This document shows positions 13,378 through 21,883 of a stretch of 22,395 bases of DNA, in pieces. The notes below the pieces were generated by a model. It ran no database searches, was not told the DNA's origin, and was given only the letters and a program-made list of their open reading frames with translations. Every line of letters starts with the position of its first letter. The stretch's first letter is position 1. This DNA is from Ruminococcaceae bacterium UBA3451 (lineage in GTDB: Bacteria; Bacillota; Clostridia; Oscillospirales; Acutalibacteraceae), in contig DFRY01000070.1 in the NCBI GenBank assembly GCA_002378845.1, positions 62,371 through 84,765 of the forward strand, given 5' to 3'. The position numbers were made by a program, and so were the translations under genes.

Positions 13378-14790
13378 ATGATTCAATTTGGTACAGGCGG
13401 TTGGCGGGCGCTGATTGGGGTCGATTTTACAAAGGAAAATGTGCGGATTTTATCTCAGGCACTGGCAGAACGAATCAAACAGGAAAAACAGCAGGGAAAA
13501 GGGTTTGTAGTGGGCTATGACAGAAGATTTTTATCCGATCAGGCAGCCAAATGGATGAGCGAGGTGATTGCAGGTAATGGCATACAAGTGTATTTTATTC
13601 CCAGCCCGGCACCGACCCCGCTGATTATGTTCACCGTACAGAAATATCAAACTCTCTATGGGGCTGCAATTACTGCAAGCCATAATCCGGCGGAATACAA
13701 TGGGATTAAACTCTTTACCGCCGGTGGCAGGGATGCAACCGAAGTCGTAACTGACGCAATAGAAGAGGCAATTGTGCAGATTGACCCGACGCATATTCTG
13801 TCAGTTGATTTCGAGAAGGGGGTAGAGGCGGGGGCCATTGAAGTGATCAATCCGTTTAATTCCTATCTTGACTCTATAATCAATATGCTTGATATTGACA
13901 GTATTCGGGAAAGGCATTTGAAAATTTTGCTAGACCCCATGTTCGGCGTTTCCAGAACCTGCCTTCAAACGGTATTAATTACTGCCCGGTGTGATTTGGA
14001 TGTTATTAACGACAGGCACGATACACTTTTCGGCGGGAGACTTCCGTCCCCCAATAGTCAAACACTTCAGCGGCTGAAAAGTATTGTGGTTGAGCGGGGT
14101 TACGATCTTGGAATCGGTACGGATGGGGACGCGGACAGAATTGGAATTATTGACTCGAACGGAGAATTCATCCACCCCAACAGCGTATTAGTTCTGCTGT
14201 ATTACTATTTACTTAAATATAAAGGCTTGAAGGGATGTGCTGTCCGCAATATTGCAACAACTCATCTTATCGATAAAATAGCAGTTGCTTTTGGCGAAAA
14301 GTGCTACGAGGTTCCGGTCGGATTTAAACATATTAGTTCCATGATGGAAAAGACAAACGCGATAATCGGCGGTGAAAGCAGCGGTGGGCTTACGATCAGA
14401 GGGCATATCAAGGGAAAAGATGGTGTTTTTGCGGCAGGGCTTCTGGTTGAAATGGTTAGTGTAACTGGAAAAAGCTTTACGGAACTGCTTAACGAAATTT
14501 ACGAACAATTTGGTTGGTGCTGCATGGTTGAAAACAATTATCGATTTAATAGGGAAGTAAAAGACCGGCTAATGGATTTGCTGTTTGTTAAAAAGGAAAT
14601 GCCGGAATTTCAGTACCCAATTTCTAAAGTTAAATATGACGACGGTGTGAAAGTGTACTTTCAAAACGGCGGCTGGATTATTGCCCGTTTCTCGGGTACG
14701 GAGCCTTTGATTCGAGTGTTTTGCGAAATGGAAACGGAAGAATTGGCACAAAATGTTAGTAATGAGCTTGTGAATTATCTTAATTTATAA
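13378..14790 (+). CDS. Alpha-D-phosphohexomutase (phosphoglucomutase/phosphomannomutase), 470 aa
   Basis: Interconverts hexose 1-phosphate and 6-phosphate through a phosphoserine. All four active-site blocks are present: TASHNP with phosphoserine Ser101, metal loop GTDGDADRIG (Asp249, Asp251, Asp253), sugar loop GGESSGG (332-337), and phosphate loop RFSGTEPLIR near the C-terminus. The length is normal for the family (450-480). The GESSGG loop fits glucose- or mannose-type substrates, but specificity cannot be read. It starts at ATG 13378 after AGGGGG and is followed within 15 nt by the phosphorylase gene. This placement suggests it converts the sugar-1-phosphate made by the phosphorylase into sugar-6-phosphate for glycolysis. 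A shared palindrome lies upstream. Confidence 0.92.
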   Translation: MIQFGTGGWRALIGVDFTKENVRILSQALAERIKQEKQQGKGFVVGYDRRFLSDQAAKWMSEVIAGNGIQVYFIPSPAPTPLIMFTVQKYQTLYGAAITASHNPAEYNGIKLFTAGGRDATEVVTDAIEEAIVQIDPTHILSVDFEKGVEAGAIEVINPFNSYLDSIINMLDIDSIRERHLKILLDPMFGVSRTCLQTVLITARCDLDVINDRHDTLFGGRLPSPNSQTLQRLKSIVVERGYDLGIGTDGDADRIGIIDSNGEFIHPNSVLVLLYYYLLKYKGLKGCAVRNIATTHLIDKIAVAFGEKCYEVPVGFKHISSMMEKTNAIIGGESSGGLTIRGHIKGKDGVFAAGLLVEMVSVTGKSFTELLNEIYEQFGWCCMVENNYRFNREVKDRLMDLLFVKKEMPEFQYPISKVKYDDGVKVYFQNGGWIIARFSGTEPLIRVFCEMETEELAQNVSNELVNYLNL

Positions 14791-14805
14791 TTGGTGGAGA
14801 AAAAG

Positions 14806-17421
14806 ATGACGCTAACCGAAAAAATTAAAAGCTACTCCGAATTCTATCACAGAATTGTGAACGACCCTGAGTACGCAACAAAGACTAGCATGCCCGGAAA
14901 TTCTTACTTTTTGGAAAACGATGAGATTCTAACAATACCCAGAGATGACGGGGATTGCCGGTATCCTTACAGTTCTGACGGTTTTATTTTCTGGGCATAT
15001 TCTTCCGGCTATATGCATAGTAACGAAGGGATTTTTTCTCCCTTTCTTTACGCTGGGGAAGGTAAGGAACCTAAAATTGCTTTTTTTGCATCTGTGCCGA
15101 TCAAAGGAGCTAAGGAGGCTGTTTCTTTGCTTCCTGTCCCCCTGCTTAAGAGCACTGTTACGGTTGATAGATATTCGATATTTACCAAAAGCTCGGTAAC
15201 CTATGTTGCAGAGCTTCCAGAATGGCGCTTTGCGGTTCGGGTATTTATAAGTCATGAAAAAGAGATATTTTTTACCGTCTCAATCGAAAATTTGTCCGAA
15301 AAATCTGCTGAAATAACTCTTTCTGCTTTTTTTAACCCTTTTCTGTTGCATGCAATTACGGAGGACAGCGAAAATAAGTGGTTTCGCGAAGTAAAATACT
15401 GCGAAGTTCAGGACTCGTCCCAATTGGGTTCGTTTTTAATCAAAACGAATGAAGACATAAGCAGAACAGTTTCCGCATCCAATTACGGGGTTATCCGAAG
15501 GAATATCCTATGTGGAGAGGGCAGTCAAATGGTGGCCCACGAAGAAACTGCCTCCAGAAACCAGTATGTAGGGGGGAGCAGAGGAAGTCTTCATATGCCA
15601 GCAGCGCTCGACAGGAACACCTTTGGGGAAGCAAATCATGTATGCACCTTTACAGAATGGGGTGCGGCCGGTGACCTTCTGCGGCTGTCTTTGAACGGAG
15701 AAAGTACGGTAAGATACGACATTTTATTCCACTATGAAGCATACTGCAAGGATGAGGATAAAATTCGAGAATTGTTGGGTGATAAAATCAAACCTGGACA
15801 GGTTGACCGAATCCTTAGTGATCTGGAAGATTCAGAGACGAAAAAAAGCAGCCTGCTAACCTGTAAAGTATTTGACTCTGCTGAACCGCATTTAAAAGCG
15901 CAGGTATTTAACGGCTTTTTTGAGCACCTTAAAAAACAGGTGGAGTTCTGCTCTCTGATTAAAGGATATGTGCAGATATCGGCAGGGTCTTTGATTGGTA
16001 TACGAGATATTTTTCAGGCGGTAGAAGGGCTTACGCTATGGCAGCCGGAAAGCGCCAGAAGAAAAATGCTGGAAGCATTGAATTTTATCAGTCCGGACGG
16101 AAGATGCCCACGTCAGTACACTCTGCCTTCAGATGAAGGACAGATGCCAGTGATGGATTTGCGTGCATTTATCGATCAGGGTGTTTGGGTAATTTCCACC
16201 ATCATAACATATTTGAAATACACGGGAGAGGAAGCTTTTTTATACGAAGACTGCGGTTATTATGAAATTACGGACATAAAACAAAAACTGGTCAAAAAAA
16301 GTATGATTCACAATAGCGTACTCGAGCACATGTTCCGTATTATGGATTATCTGCTGTTTAACAGGGATGAAAAAACAAAATGTGTTCGTGCTCTATACGG
16401 TGATTGGAACGATGCGCTGGATGGCCTTGGCGTCAGCAGTGACCCAGGCAAAGAATTTGGAACGGGCGTTTCCGTTATGACTTCGCTGCAGGTCTATCAA
16501 AGCCTGGACGAAATGACAGAGCTGCTTGACAGGCTGGATCGGGAAAAATACAGTCCCTACATAGAGAAATACCAAAAAGCCCGCACGGAACTGCGGGAGG
16601 GCCTGAAAAAGTATGCATTAATTGAGGACGCAGAAGGCCGAAAAAAAATCGTGCATGGCTGGGGCGACAATCTGTCATATTATGTCGGCAGCTTTGATGA
16701 CCCCGATCATCAGTCACGCGATGGACTGACCTCCAATGCATTTTGGGTACTGTCCGGTTTATACGAGGATGACAGAAGTATAAAAAATACAATTTTAAGT
16801 GCATTCCACCGTCTGGACTCAAAATACGGATTAAAGACTTTTGAACCGTGTTTTGAACCAAATACAAAGAGGGTCGGAAGAATTCCTAAGCTTCCCGCCG
16901 GAACCGCGGAAAATGGTGCCGCCTATATTCATGCAACGCTGTTTGGTGTCGCTGCGCTGTTTCGCATGGGATGTTCTGAATTTGCATGGCAGCAACTGAT
17001 AAAAGTCCTTCCCTTTACGCATGTTTACCTTTCCTGTTCTCCGTATGTAATGCCAAATTCTTACGGATACAATCCGGAGAAAAATATTGACGGAGAATCC
17101 ATGCAGGATTGGCAGACCGGCAGTTCCAATGTTCTTTTCAAGTTGATTGTAAAATACGTTTTCGGAATCAGTCCGGAATTTGACGGTCTGTGGATTCAGC
17201 CTGCCGTATACAACCCGTTCAAAAGCTGTAAACTGAAAATCCGGATTCGAGGCTGCGATGTGAAAATAATCTGTAGTCAGCGCCAAGCAGAAGAGCGAGA
17301 ATTTTTTGTCAATGACGAAAAAAGAACTCCGGTATTCGATGAAACGATGAATTTACAAAAACTTTGGATTCCCTATCAGGACTTAACGTGCCCGAACATG
17401 GAGATCATCGTAATATTGTAA
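14806..17421 (+). CDS. GH94-like glycoside phosphorylase (cellobiose phosphorylase superfamily), 871 aa
   Basis: An inverting phosphorylase candidate: it would cleave a beta-linked oligosaccharide with phosphate to give alpha-sugar 1-phosphate. The N-terminal about 300 residues are beta-sandwich-like. The (alpha/alpha)6 catalytic part carries YGDWNDALDG, with the putative general acid Asp536 in WND, as in cellobiose phosphorylases. It is followed by HGWGDNLSYYVGSFDD, DGLTSNAFWVLSG and PAGTAENGAAYIHAT, which align in order with GH94 blocks. The N-terminus diverges from well-known cellobiose and chitobiose phosphorylases, so the substrate is uncertain and a related clan GH-Q family is possible. 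No signal peptide, so cytoplasmic. I start it at ATG 14806 after GGTGGAG; the TTG at 14791 abutting the previous stop is less likely. Only 15 nt separate it from the mutase gene. Confidence 0.78.
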   Translation: MTLTEKIKSYSEFYHRIVNDPEYATKTSMPGNSYFLENDEILTIPRDDGDCRYPYSSDGFIFWAYSSGYMHSNEGIFSPFLYAGEGKEPKIAFFASVPIKGAKEAVSLLPVPLLKSTVTVDRYSIFTKSSVTYVAELPEWRFAVRVFISHEKEIFFTVSIENLSEKSAEITLSAFFNPFLLHAITEDSENKWFREVKYCEVQDSSQLGSFLIKTNEDISRTVSASNYGVIRRNILCGEGSQMVAHEETASRNQYVGGSRGSLHMPAALDRNTFGEANHVCTFTEWGAAGDLLRLSLNGESTVRYDILFHYEAYCKDEDKIRELLGDKIKPGQVDRILSDLEDSETKKSSLLTCKVFDSAEPHLKAQVFNGFFEHLKKQVEFCSLIKGYVQISAGSLIGIRDIFQAVEGLTLWQPESARRKMLEALNFISPDGRCPRQYTLPSDEGQMPVMDLRAFIDQGVWVISTIITYLKYTGEEAFLYEDCGYYEITDIKQKLVKKSMIHNSVLEHMFRIMDYLLFNRDEKTKCVRALYGDWNDALDGLGVSSDPGKEFGTGVSVMTSLQVYQSLDEMTELLDRLDREKYSPYIEKYQKARTELREGLKKYALIEDAEGRKKIVHGWGDNLSYYVGSFDDPDHQSRDGLTSNAFWVLSGLYEDDRSIKNTILSAFHRLDSKYGLKTFEPCFEPNTKRVGRIPKLPAGTAENGAAYIHATLFGVAALFRMGCSEFAWQQLIKVLPFTHVYLSCSPYVMPNSYGYNPEKNIDGESMQDWQTGSSNVLFKLIVKYVFGISPEFDGLWIQPAVYNPFKSCKLKIRIRGCDVKIICSQRQAEEREFFVNDEKRTPVFDETMNLQKLWIPYQDLTCPNMEIIVIL

Positions 17422-17486
17422 GTTAAAGGCCGAAATGAAACAATAAAATTTTGAATTCCCATTAAGCGCAATGTTCAACAATTATC

Positions 17487-17537
17487 GATTAATTAATCTA
17501 GGAACAAGCACAAAAAATGTATAAAATGTACTATAAT
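17487..17537 (+). promoter_or_regulatory. Possible promoter of the AraC-type regulator gene
   Basis: TATAAT (17532-17537) is a good -10, but no clear -35 lies 16-18 nt upstream. The palindrome GATTAATTAATC (17487-17498) is about 35 nt upstream of the -10, where an activator could bind. No terminator hairpin is seen after the phosphorylase gene, so readthrough is also possible. Confidence 0.35.
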
Positions 17538-17656
17538 TAAATAATGCATACTGTTATGTTTTGATTATGTTTTAAGCAAACTCTTGAGGACATGGTTCGA
17601 ATGTTTTCTGCGTGTTAAAACAAGCCTTAAATCCATGGAAAGCAGAGGGGACGTCT

Positions 17657-19888
17657 ATGCTGAAAACAAGCGGTTTTCATTGGACCCGGTCATTATTTGT
17701 AAGACTGATTTTGAGTTTTGTGCTGATCATCGCGATATTTTTGGCTGCGGAAATTTGTTCCTATAAAATGTATATGGACAGCATACAGAAAGAGACAAAT
17801 CGAAACGCAAACGAAAGGCTCGACAATCTGGTAATTAAGTCAAGCCAGTATTTCGATTATGTGCACGAAAAAATGGTGGAAGCCAGTGTGAGCAGCGTGT
17901 TTACTCCGGTATCCAACGGAGAATTTATTGATAATTATGACGAAAAACTGATTTCAGACATGCTGGTTTCCTACATGCATAATTTTAAATATGTGAACAA
18001 TATCATCCTAATCAATAAAAAATCACCATTTGTGGTTACTCCAGAAGGCACTTTTATTCGAGATAACTTTTTTAACCAAATGTATTTCAATAGCTCTTAC
18101 TCGGAAGATTTCTGGATAGAGGAAACAACAAAAAAATTCACCTATCAGTATTATCCCGCAGCGTTGTTTAAAAAACGAAATTATCCGGGGCAGACTTCGC
18201 AGGCTTATCTTCTTCCGGTTGTCATCAAACGGTTTGGGAATTCCAATTATATATTGATTGCACTCATAGACGTTAACGGCTTGACGGAATCCATTGAAAG
18301 TAAATTTTTTGAAAATCTGTTTATTTATAATGATAATCATACGCTCCTCTTTCCGCTGAAAAAAGAGCTAGACGAAGTCAACTTACCGATTCAGTCACCG
18401 GAAGATTTTCAACAAGTCAACAATAATCTGGTTTTTTACAGACAAAATCAGAATTTGTCCTATTATAAAATCATATCGAATACGCAGATCACGGATGGGC
18501 TTAAAACAACCAAACTTATGTTTCTACTAGTGATTCTCTTTTCTTTGGGAGTAAGCCTTCTTATATCTGTTTATCTCGCCAAAAAGAATAACAGCCCTGT
18601 CAAGCAAATATTGGACAGCATGCAGAAGAGTGAATTGACTAGTTTTGCTGACAATACTATGGATCTGAAGCTGATTCGTGACAATATGCAGAAGGTCATC
18701 AGTTTGAATTACGGTTATATTCATGATATTCATCGAAAAGACGCGGCTTTAAAACATCTATCCTATCTTGCAAAAGTCAAGAATATTAATATTGGGCTAA
18801 ATGAATTTTTGGATGGCGTCATTTTGCCGAAGAAATTTATTATGATTAATTTCAAGGTTCATTACCGGGAATTATTTTTTACCTCAATTTCAGAAAATAA
18901 AAATAAAGGCTCATTTTTTATAAATGAACTCTTGCAGATTTATCTGGATGAATTTTTTACGAATGTTATTACTTTTTTAGGTGAATGCGATGAAATCATC
19001 TGTATTGCTGAGATTAGCGAGAATGACCGTGACTTTATGGAGGTTTTAATAAATATCCTAGAAAAACTGAAGCCGGAAAGTGAGTATGTTTATTTCACTG
19101 TGGCGGTGAGTAATCTTTGTGACAGCATTTCCGAAGTAGATAAGATATACAATCGCATCGTTGAAATTGTACGGTACAGAAAATTGTTCGAGGGAAATCA
19201 AATTTTGACCGAAAACGACATTTTAACGAAGAACGAAATCCTTAGCTTTGACAGTGACCAAGTCGAATGGTTTGCGAATTGTTTGTGCAGCAAAAACAGC
19301 AGTGAATGTATTTCAAATATGAAATCCATTTTGGAGTACAATGTTAAAAAAGACGTAAGCGAATATTACATAAAACTGCTTTCGATTGAGTTTGTAAATT
19401 GCTGTATAAAAGTGCTTATAAAAGAGTATTTGGAAGTACCTCCGTGCTTTCAAATGGCACATGTTTTCAATAATCTGGAGCGTTGTGCTACGTTAAAGGA
19501 ATTTGAGGATGTCCTACAGGACTTATTGCTGTCTGTGATTTGCTATATGGAGGAGCACCGGAAAGAAAGCGACTATATTATTGATTTTACGAAACAATAT
19601 GTTGAACAAAACTATAAGAATGATATTTCGGTGGAACTAATAGCAGATAAACTCAATATTACCAAAAACTATCTCTCCGCTTATTTTAAGAAAAAATCGG
19701 GGGTAAATCTTAGCGAGTATATCAATAATACTAGAATTAAAATTTCCATGGAGCTGCTGAAGAACCCGGCAGTCAAAATTCAGGATGTCGGAGTTTCCGT
19801 TGGGATTCCGAATGTAAATACATTTATTCGGCTGTTCCGAAAATACACAGGTAAGTCGCCGGGTGAATATCGCAAATCACAAATATAA
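17657..19888 (+). CDS. Membrane-anchored AraC-family transcriptional regulator, 743 aa
   Basis: A one-component sensor-regulator of the kind encoded beside LplA/LplB-type importers in Firmicutes (YesS/YtdP-like architecture). TM1 is about residues 10-31 (RLILSFVLIIAIFLAAEIC), an extracytoplasmic sensor of about 250 residues follows, TM2 is about 285-307 (LMFLLVILFSLGVSLLISVY), then a cytoplasmic linker. A C-terminal AraC domain has two helix-turn-helices (about 657-680, VELIADKLNITKNYLSAYFK, and 706-732) and ends TGKSPGEYRKSQI. It probably senses an extracellular sugar and activates the downstream transporter genes. I start it at ATG 17657, after AGAGGGG. The in-frame GTG at 17612 has no ribosome binding site and would add 15 residues. 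A strong terminator follows at 19909-19961. Confidence 0.92.
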   Translation: MLKTSGFHWTRSLFVRLILSFVLIIAIFLAAEICSYKMYMDSIQKETNRNANERLDNLVIKSSQYFDYVHEKMVEASVSSVFTPVSNGEFIDNYDEKLISDMLVSYMHNFKYVNNIILINKKSPFVVTPEGTFIRDNFFNQMYFNSSYSEDFWIEETTKKFTYQYYPAALFKKRNYPGQTSQAYLLPVVIKRFGNSNYILIALIDVNGLTESIESKFFENLFIYNDNHTLLFPLKKELDEVNLPIQSPEDFQQVNNNLVFYRQNQNLSYYKIISNTQITDGLKTTKLMFLLVILFSLGVSLLISVYLAKKNNSPVKQILDSMQKSELTSFADNTMDLKLIRDNMQKVISLNYGYIHDIHRKDAALKHLSYLAKVKNINIGLNEFLDGVILPKKFIMINFKVHYRELFFTSISENKNKGSFFINELLQIYLDEFFTNVITFLGECDEIICIAEISENDRDFMEVLINILEKLKPESEYVYFTVAVSNLCDSISEVDKIYNRIVEIVRYRKLFEGNQILTENDILTKNEILSFDSDQVEWFANCLCSKNSSECISNMKSILEYNVKKDVSEYYIKLLSIEFVNCCIKVLIKEYLEVPPCFQMAHVFNNLERCATLKEFEDVLQDLLLSVICYMEEHRKESDYIIDFTKQYVEQNYKNDISVELIADKLNITKNYLSAYFKKKSGVNLSEYINNTRIKISMELLKNPAVKIQDVGVSVGIPNVNTFIRLFRKYTGKSPGEYRKSQI

Positions 19889-19908
19889 TTACAGTTTTTC
19901 TATAGGTT

Positions 19909-19961
19909 ATCCTCCTTGTTTTGCATTGCTTTAGGCATACGGATAAGGAGGATGTTTTTTT
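19909..19961 (+). terminator. Rho-independent terminator of the regulator gene
   Basis: ATCCTCCTT (19909-19917) pairs perfectly with AAGGAGGAT (19945-19953) around a 27-nt loop that contains a small TGC/GCA hairpin. Seven Ts follow (19955-19961). The right arm mimics a ribosome binding site but is not followed by a gene. Confidence 0.75.
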
Positions 19962-20199
19962 GCAAAACAACCAGACTATGCGGTTTTTGAGCCTGACTGG
20001 GCAGGAAAGTACCCTGAAATAAGTATTCAAAAACTATACAAATATTAAAATGATACGATTTTATACGTGGTCGCTATGAATGTAGGAAACGACTATATCA
20101 ATATTTTGATATTTGTATATAATTATTTTCAGAAAAGCTTCTGCAGAAGCGGCGAAATTAGGAAGCCTGAAAGTTTGATTGATTAAGAGGAGTAATGAT
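19962..20199 (+). promoter_or_regulatory. Regulatory region of the sugar importer operon
   Basis: A -10 TATAAT is at 20118-20123 with no good -35. At the -35 position lies the perfect inverted repeat ATATCAA-TATT-TTGATAT (20095-20112), which suggests activator control, plausibly by the adjacent AraC-type regulator. A perfect 14-bp palindrome, GCTTCTGCAGAAGC (20137-20150), lies in the expected 5' UTR, and GAGGAG precedes ATG 20200. I see no gene in this stretch. Confidence 0.55.
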
Positions 20200-21777
20200 A
20201 TGAAAAAAAGAGCACTTGCACTTATCATAGCTGCGGTTTTGACGGTGTCGAGTTTTGCCGGCTGTGGCAATGCGAATAATGCAGCACCTAATATAGGTAC
20301 ATCCAGCGTTGCAGAACAGCCCGGTAATACGAAAACTTTATTTAGCGAGCCGGTAAAAATAAGCATGTTAATCCCTTCCAACGCAACTTGGCCGTACAAT
20401 GACAATTGGTATGTCAAAAGAATGATAAAGAAATACACAAATGTTGATCTCGAGGTAACCGCCGTTTTAGACGAGAATAATGCATTCCCGGATAAAGTGT
20501 CTGTTGCGGTCGCCGGCGGAAATGTTCCCGACCTGATCTATACGCTCGGCAAAGATATTCCAGACAAATTTGCCAATCAGGGCGTATTTGCCAACATTAA
20601 TGATTATATGGACAAATGCCCGAACTTTAAAAAATTCACAGAAAGTAACAAGGATTATATGATGCAGTTTACTGCTGCGGACGGGAATCTATATCAATTT
20701 CCTTCTTTTGGAATGGGTGAGTCGAACCGCAGAGGCTGGATGTACCGGAAAGACATTTTTGATAAAAACGGAATTAAGGTGCCGACAAACAGCGATGAAT
20801 TGTATGAAGCATGTAAAAAGCTTAAGCAGATTTATCCTGAGTCCTATCCCTATGTAGCCCGCGACCATGATTTAATGCAGTTTTCCATGATTGCTCCTTC
20901 CTGGGGCACGGATATGTGGTCTGCTACCACCGGATATTTCCATTATAATCAGGATGCAAAGGATTTTTATTTTGGCCCGACAAGCGATAATTTTAAGGAA
21001 ATGGTTATTTTCTACAACAAGCTTTATAAAGAAGGCCTGATTAACCCGAACTTTCTGACTGCTTCAACTAGCGAATGGGAAAATCTTATGACATCGGATA
21101 AGGGCTTCATGACTGTAGACTATCTGTCGAGAATTGATGGCTTTGATGCCGCATGCAGACCGACTAATCCGGATTATACGCTTGCTTATATGGACCCGAT
21201 CAAAGGCGGTACAAACGGCGTAAATAAAATGGGATATTCCTCAACCGAATACTATGGCTTTCTTCCTTTTTCAGGATCCAAGCATCTGGATGAAGTTATG
21301 AAATTCTGCGATTGGTTCTATAGCGACGAAGCAAAAGAGCTGCTGAGCTGGGGCGAAAAAGGGGAAATCTACAATGAAGAAGGCGGTCAGAAAAAGTTTC
21401 TGAAATCTATTGGCGAAGATAAAAAAACTGTGAGAAACAATACCGGGCTTTCTACCGATGGGTTCTACACACTTTATGACTTTTCTGCAGAACTGTCTTT
21501 GGCTTCCCCCGATGTTAAAACAGCATACGAAAGATCAGTAAAATGCGATTTGCCGCTGAACCCCAGCCCGAACTTTAACAGCGAGGAAGCTGAGTGGATC
21601 AGCACCCAGGGAACCTCATTGACAAAATATGTAAATGAGAGCATTTCGAAATTTATATTGGGAACAAAAGATATTTCAGAATGGGACAGTTACGTCGCTC
21701 AGGTAAACAGTCTTGGCTTAGATAAATTCAAGAGCATAGTCACTGACGCCTATAACAGAGCAAACGGCAAAAAGTAA
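20200..21777 (+). CDS. Extracellular sugar-binding lipoprotein (LplA-like, SBP family 1), 525 aa
   Basis: A solute-binding protein of an oligosaccharide ABC importer, anchored outside the membrane. It has a lipoprotein signal peptide MKKRALALIIAAVLTVSS with lipobox FAGC, so Cys22 is the lipidated residue. A short Asn/Ala/Ser-rich linker and the mature domain follow (VAGGNVPDLIY, FLPFSG and FCDWFYSDEAKE are typical of family 1 binding proteins). The length of about 500 aa matches the LplA/YtcQ subgroup rather than maltose-type proteins. ATG 20200 follows GAGGAG; an upstream start at 20179 would spoil the signal peptide. The permease gene begins 106 nt downstream after a strong hairpin, which probably keeps binding-protein mRNA more abundant than permease mRNA. 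The sugar is unknown but is inferred to feed the DUF2264 and GH94-like enzymes. Confidence 0.93.
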   Translation: MKKRALALIIAAVLTVSSFAGCGNANNAAPNIGTSSVAEQPGNTKTLFSEPVKISMLIPSNATWPYNDNWYVKRMIKKYTNVDLEVTAVLDENNAFPDKVSVAVAGGNVPDLIYTLGKDIPDKFANQGVFANINDYMDKCPNFKKFTESNKDYMMQFTAADGNLYQFPSFGMGESNRRGWMYRKDIFDKNGIKVPTNSDELYEACKKLKQIYPESYPYVARDHDLMQFSMIAPSWGTDMWSATTGYFHYNQDAKDFYFGPTSDNFKEMVIFYNKLYKEGLINPNFLTASTSEWENLMTSDKGFMTVDYLSRIDGFDAACRPTNPDYTLAYMDPIKGGTNGVNKMGYSSTEYYGFLPFSGSKHLDEVMKFCDWFYSDEAKELLSWGEKGEIYNEEGGQKKFLKSIGEDKKTVRNNTGLSTDGFYTLYDFSAELSLASPDVKTAYERSVKCDLPLNPSPNFNSEEAEWISTQGTSLTKYVNESISKFILGTKDISEWDSYVAQVNSLGLDKFKSIVTDAYNRANGKK

Positions 21778-21801
21778 TTAAAAAATTTTTTCGGGAACAT
21801 C

Positions 21802-21835
21802 CCGGTATGGCAGTGTTTGAACGCTGCCGTACCGG
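21802..21835 (+). promoter_or_regulatory. Intercistronic hairpin between binding protein and permease genes
   Basis: A 14-bp stem with two G-U pairs (21802-21815 with 21822-21835, arm CCGGTATGGCAGTG) and a 6-nt loop, with no T-run after it. Such structures stabilise the upstream mRNA segment in many sugar-importer operons. The flanking GAAC/CCCGGGTTC bases may extend the fold. Confidence 0.7.
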
Positions 21836-21883
21836 TACGGCTCCCGGGTTCTGCAACTCTAAAAATCAAATGAGGGAAACATA

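Noticed and set aside
19947..20039. A protein-like open stretch after the regulator gene (GCFFAKQPDYAVFEPDW and onward)
   Set aside because: It reads well as protein but has no start codon, begins inside the terminator stem and is only about 30 codons. A gene remnant is possible but not supported.
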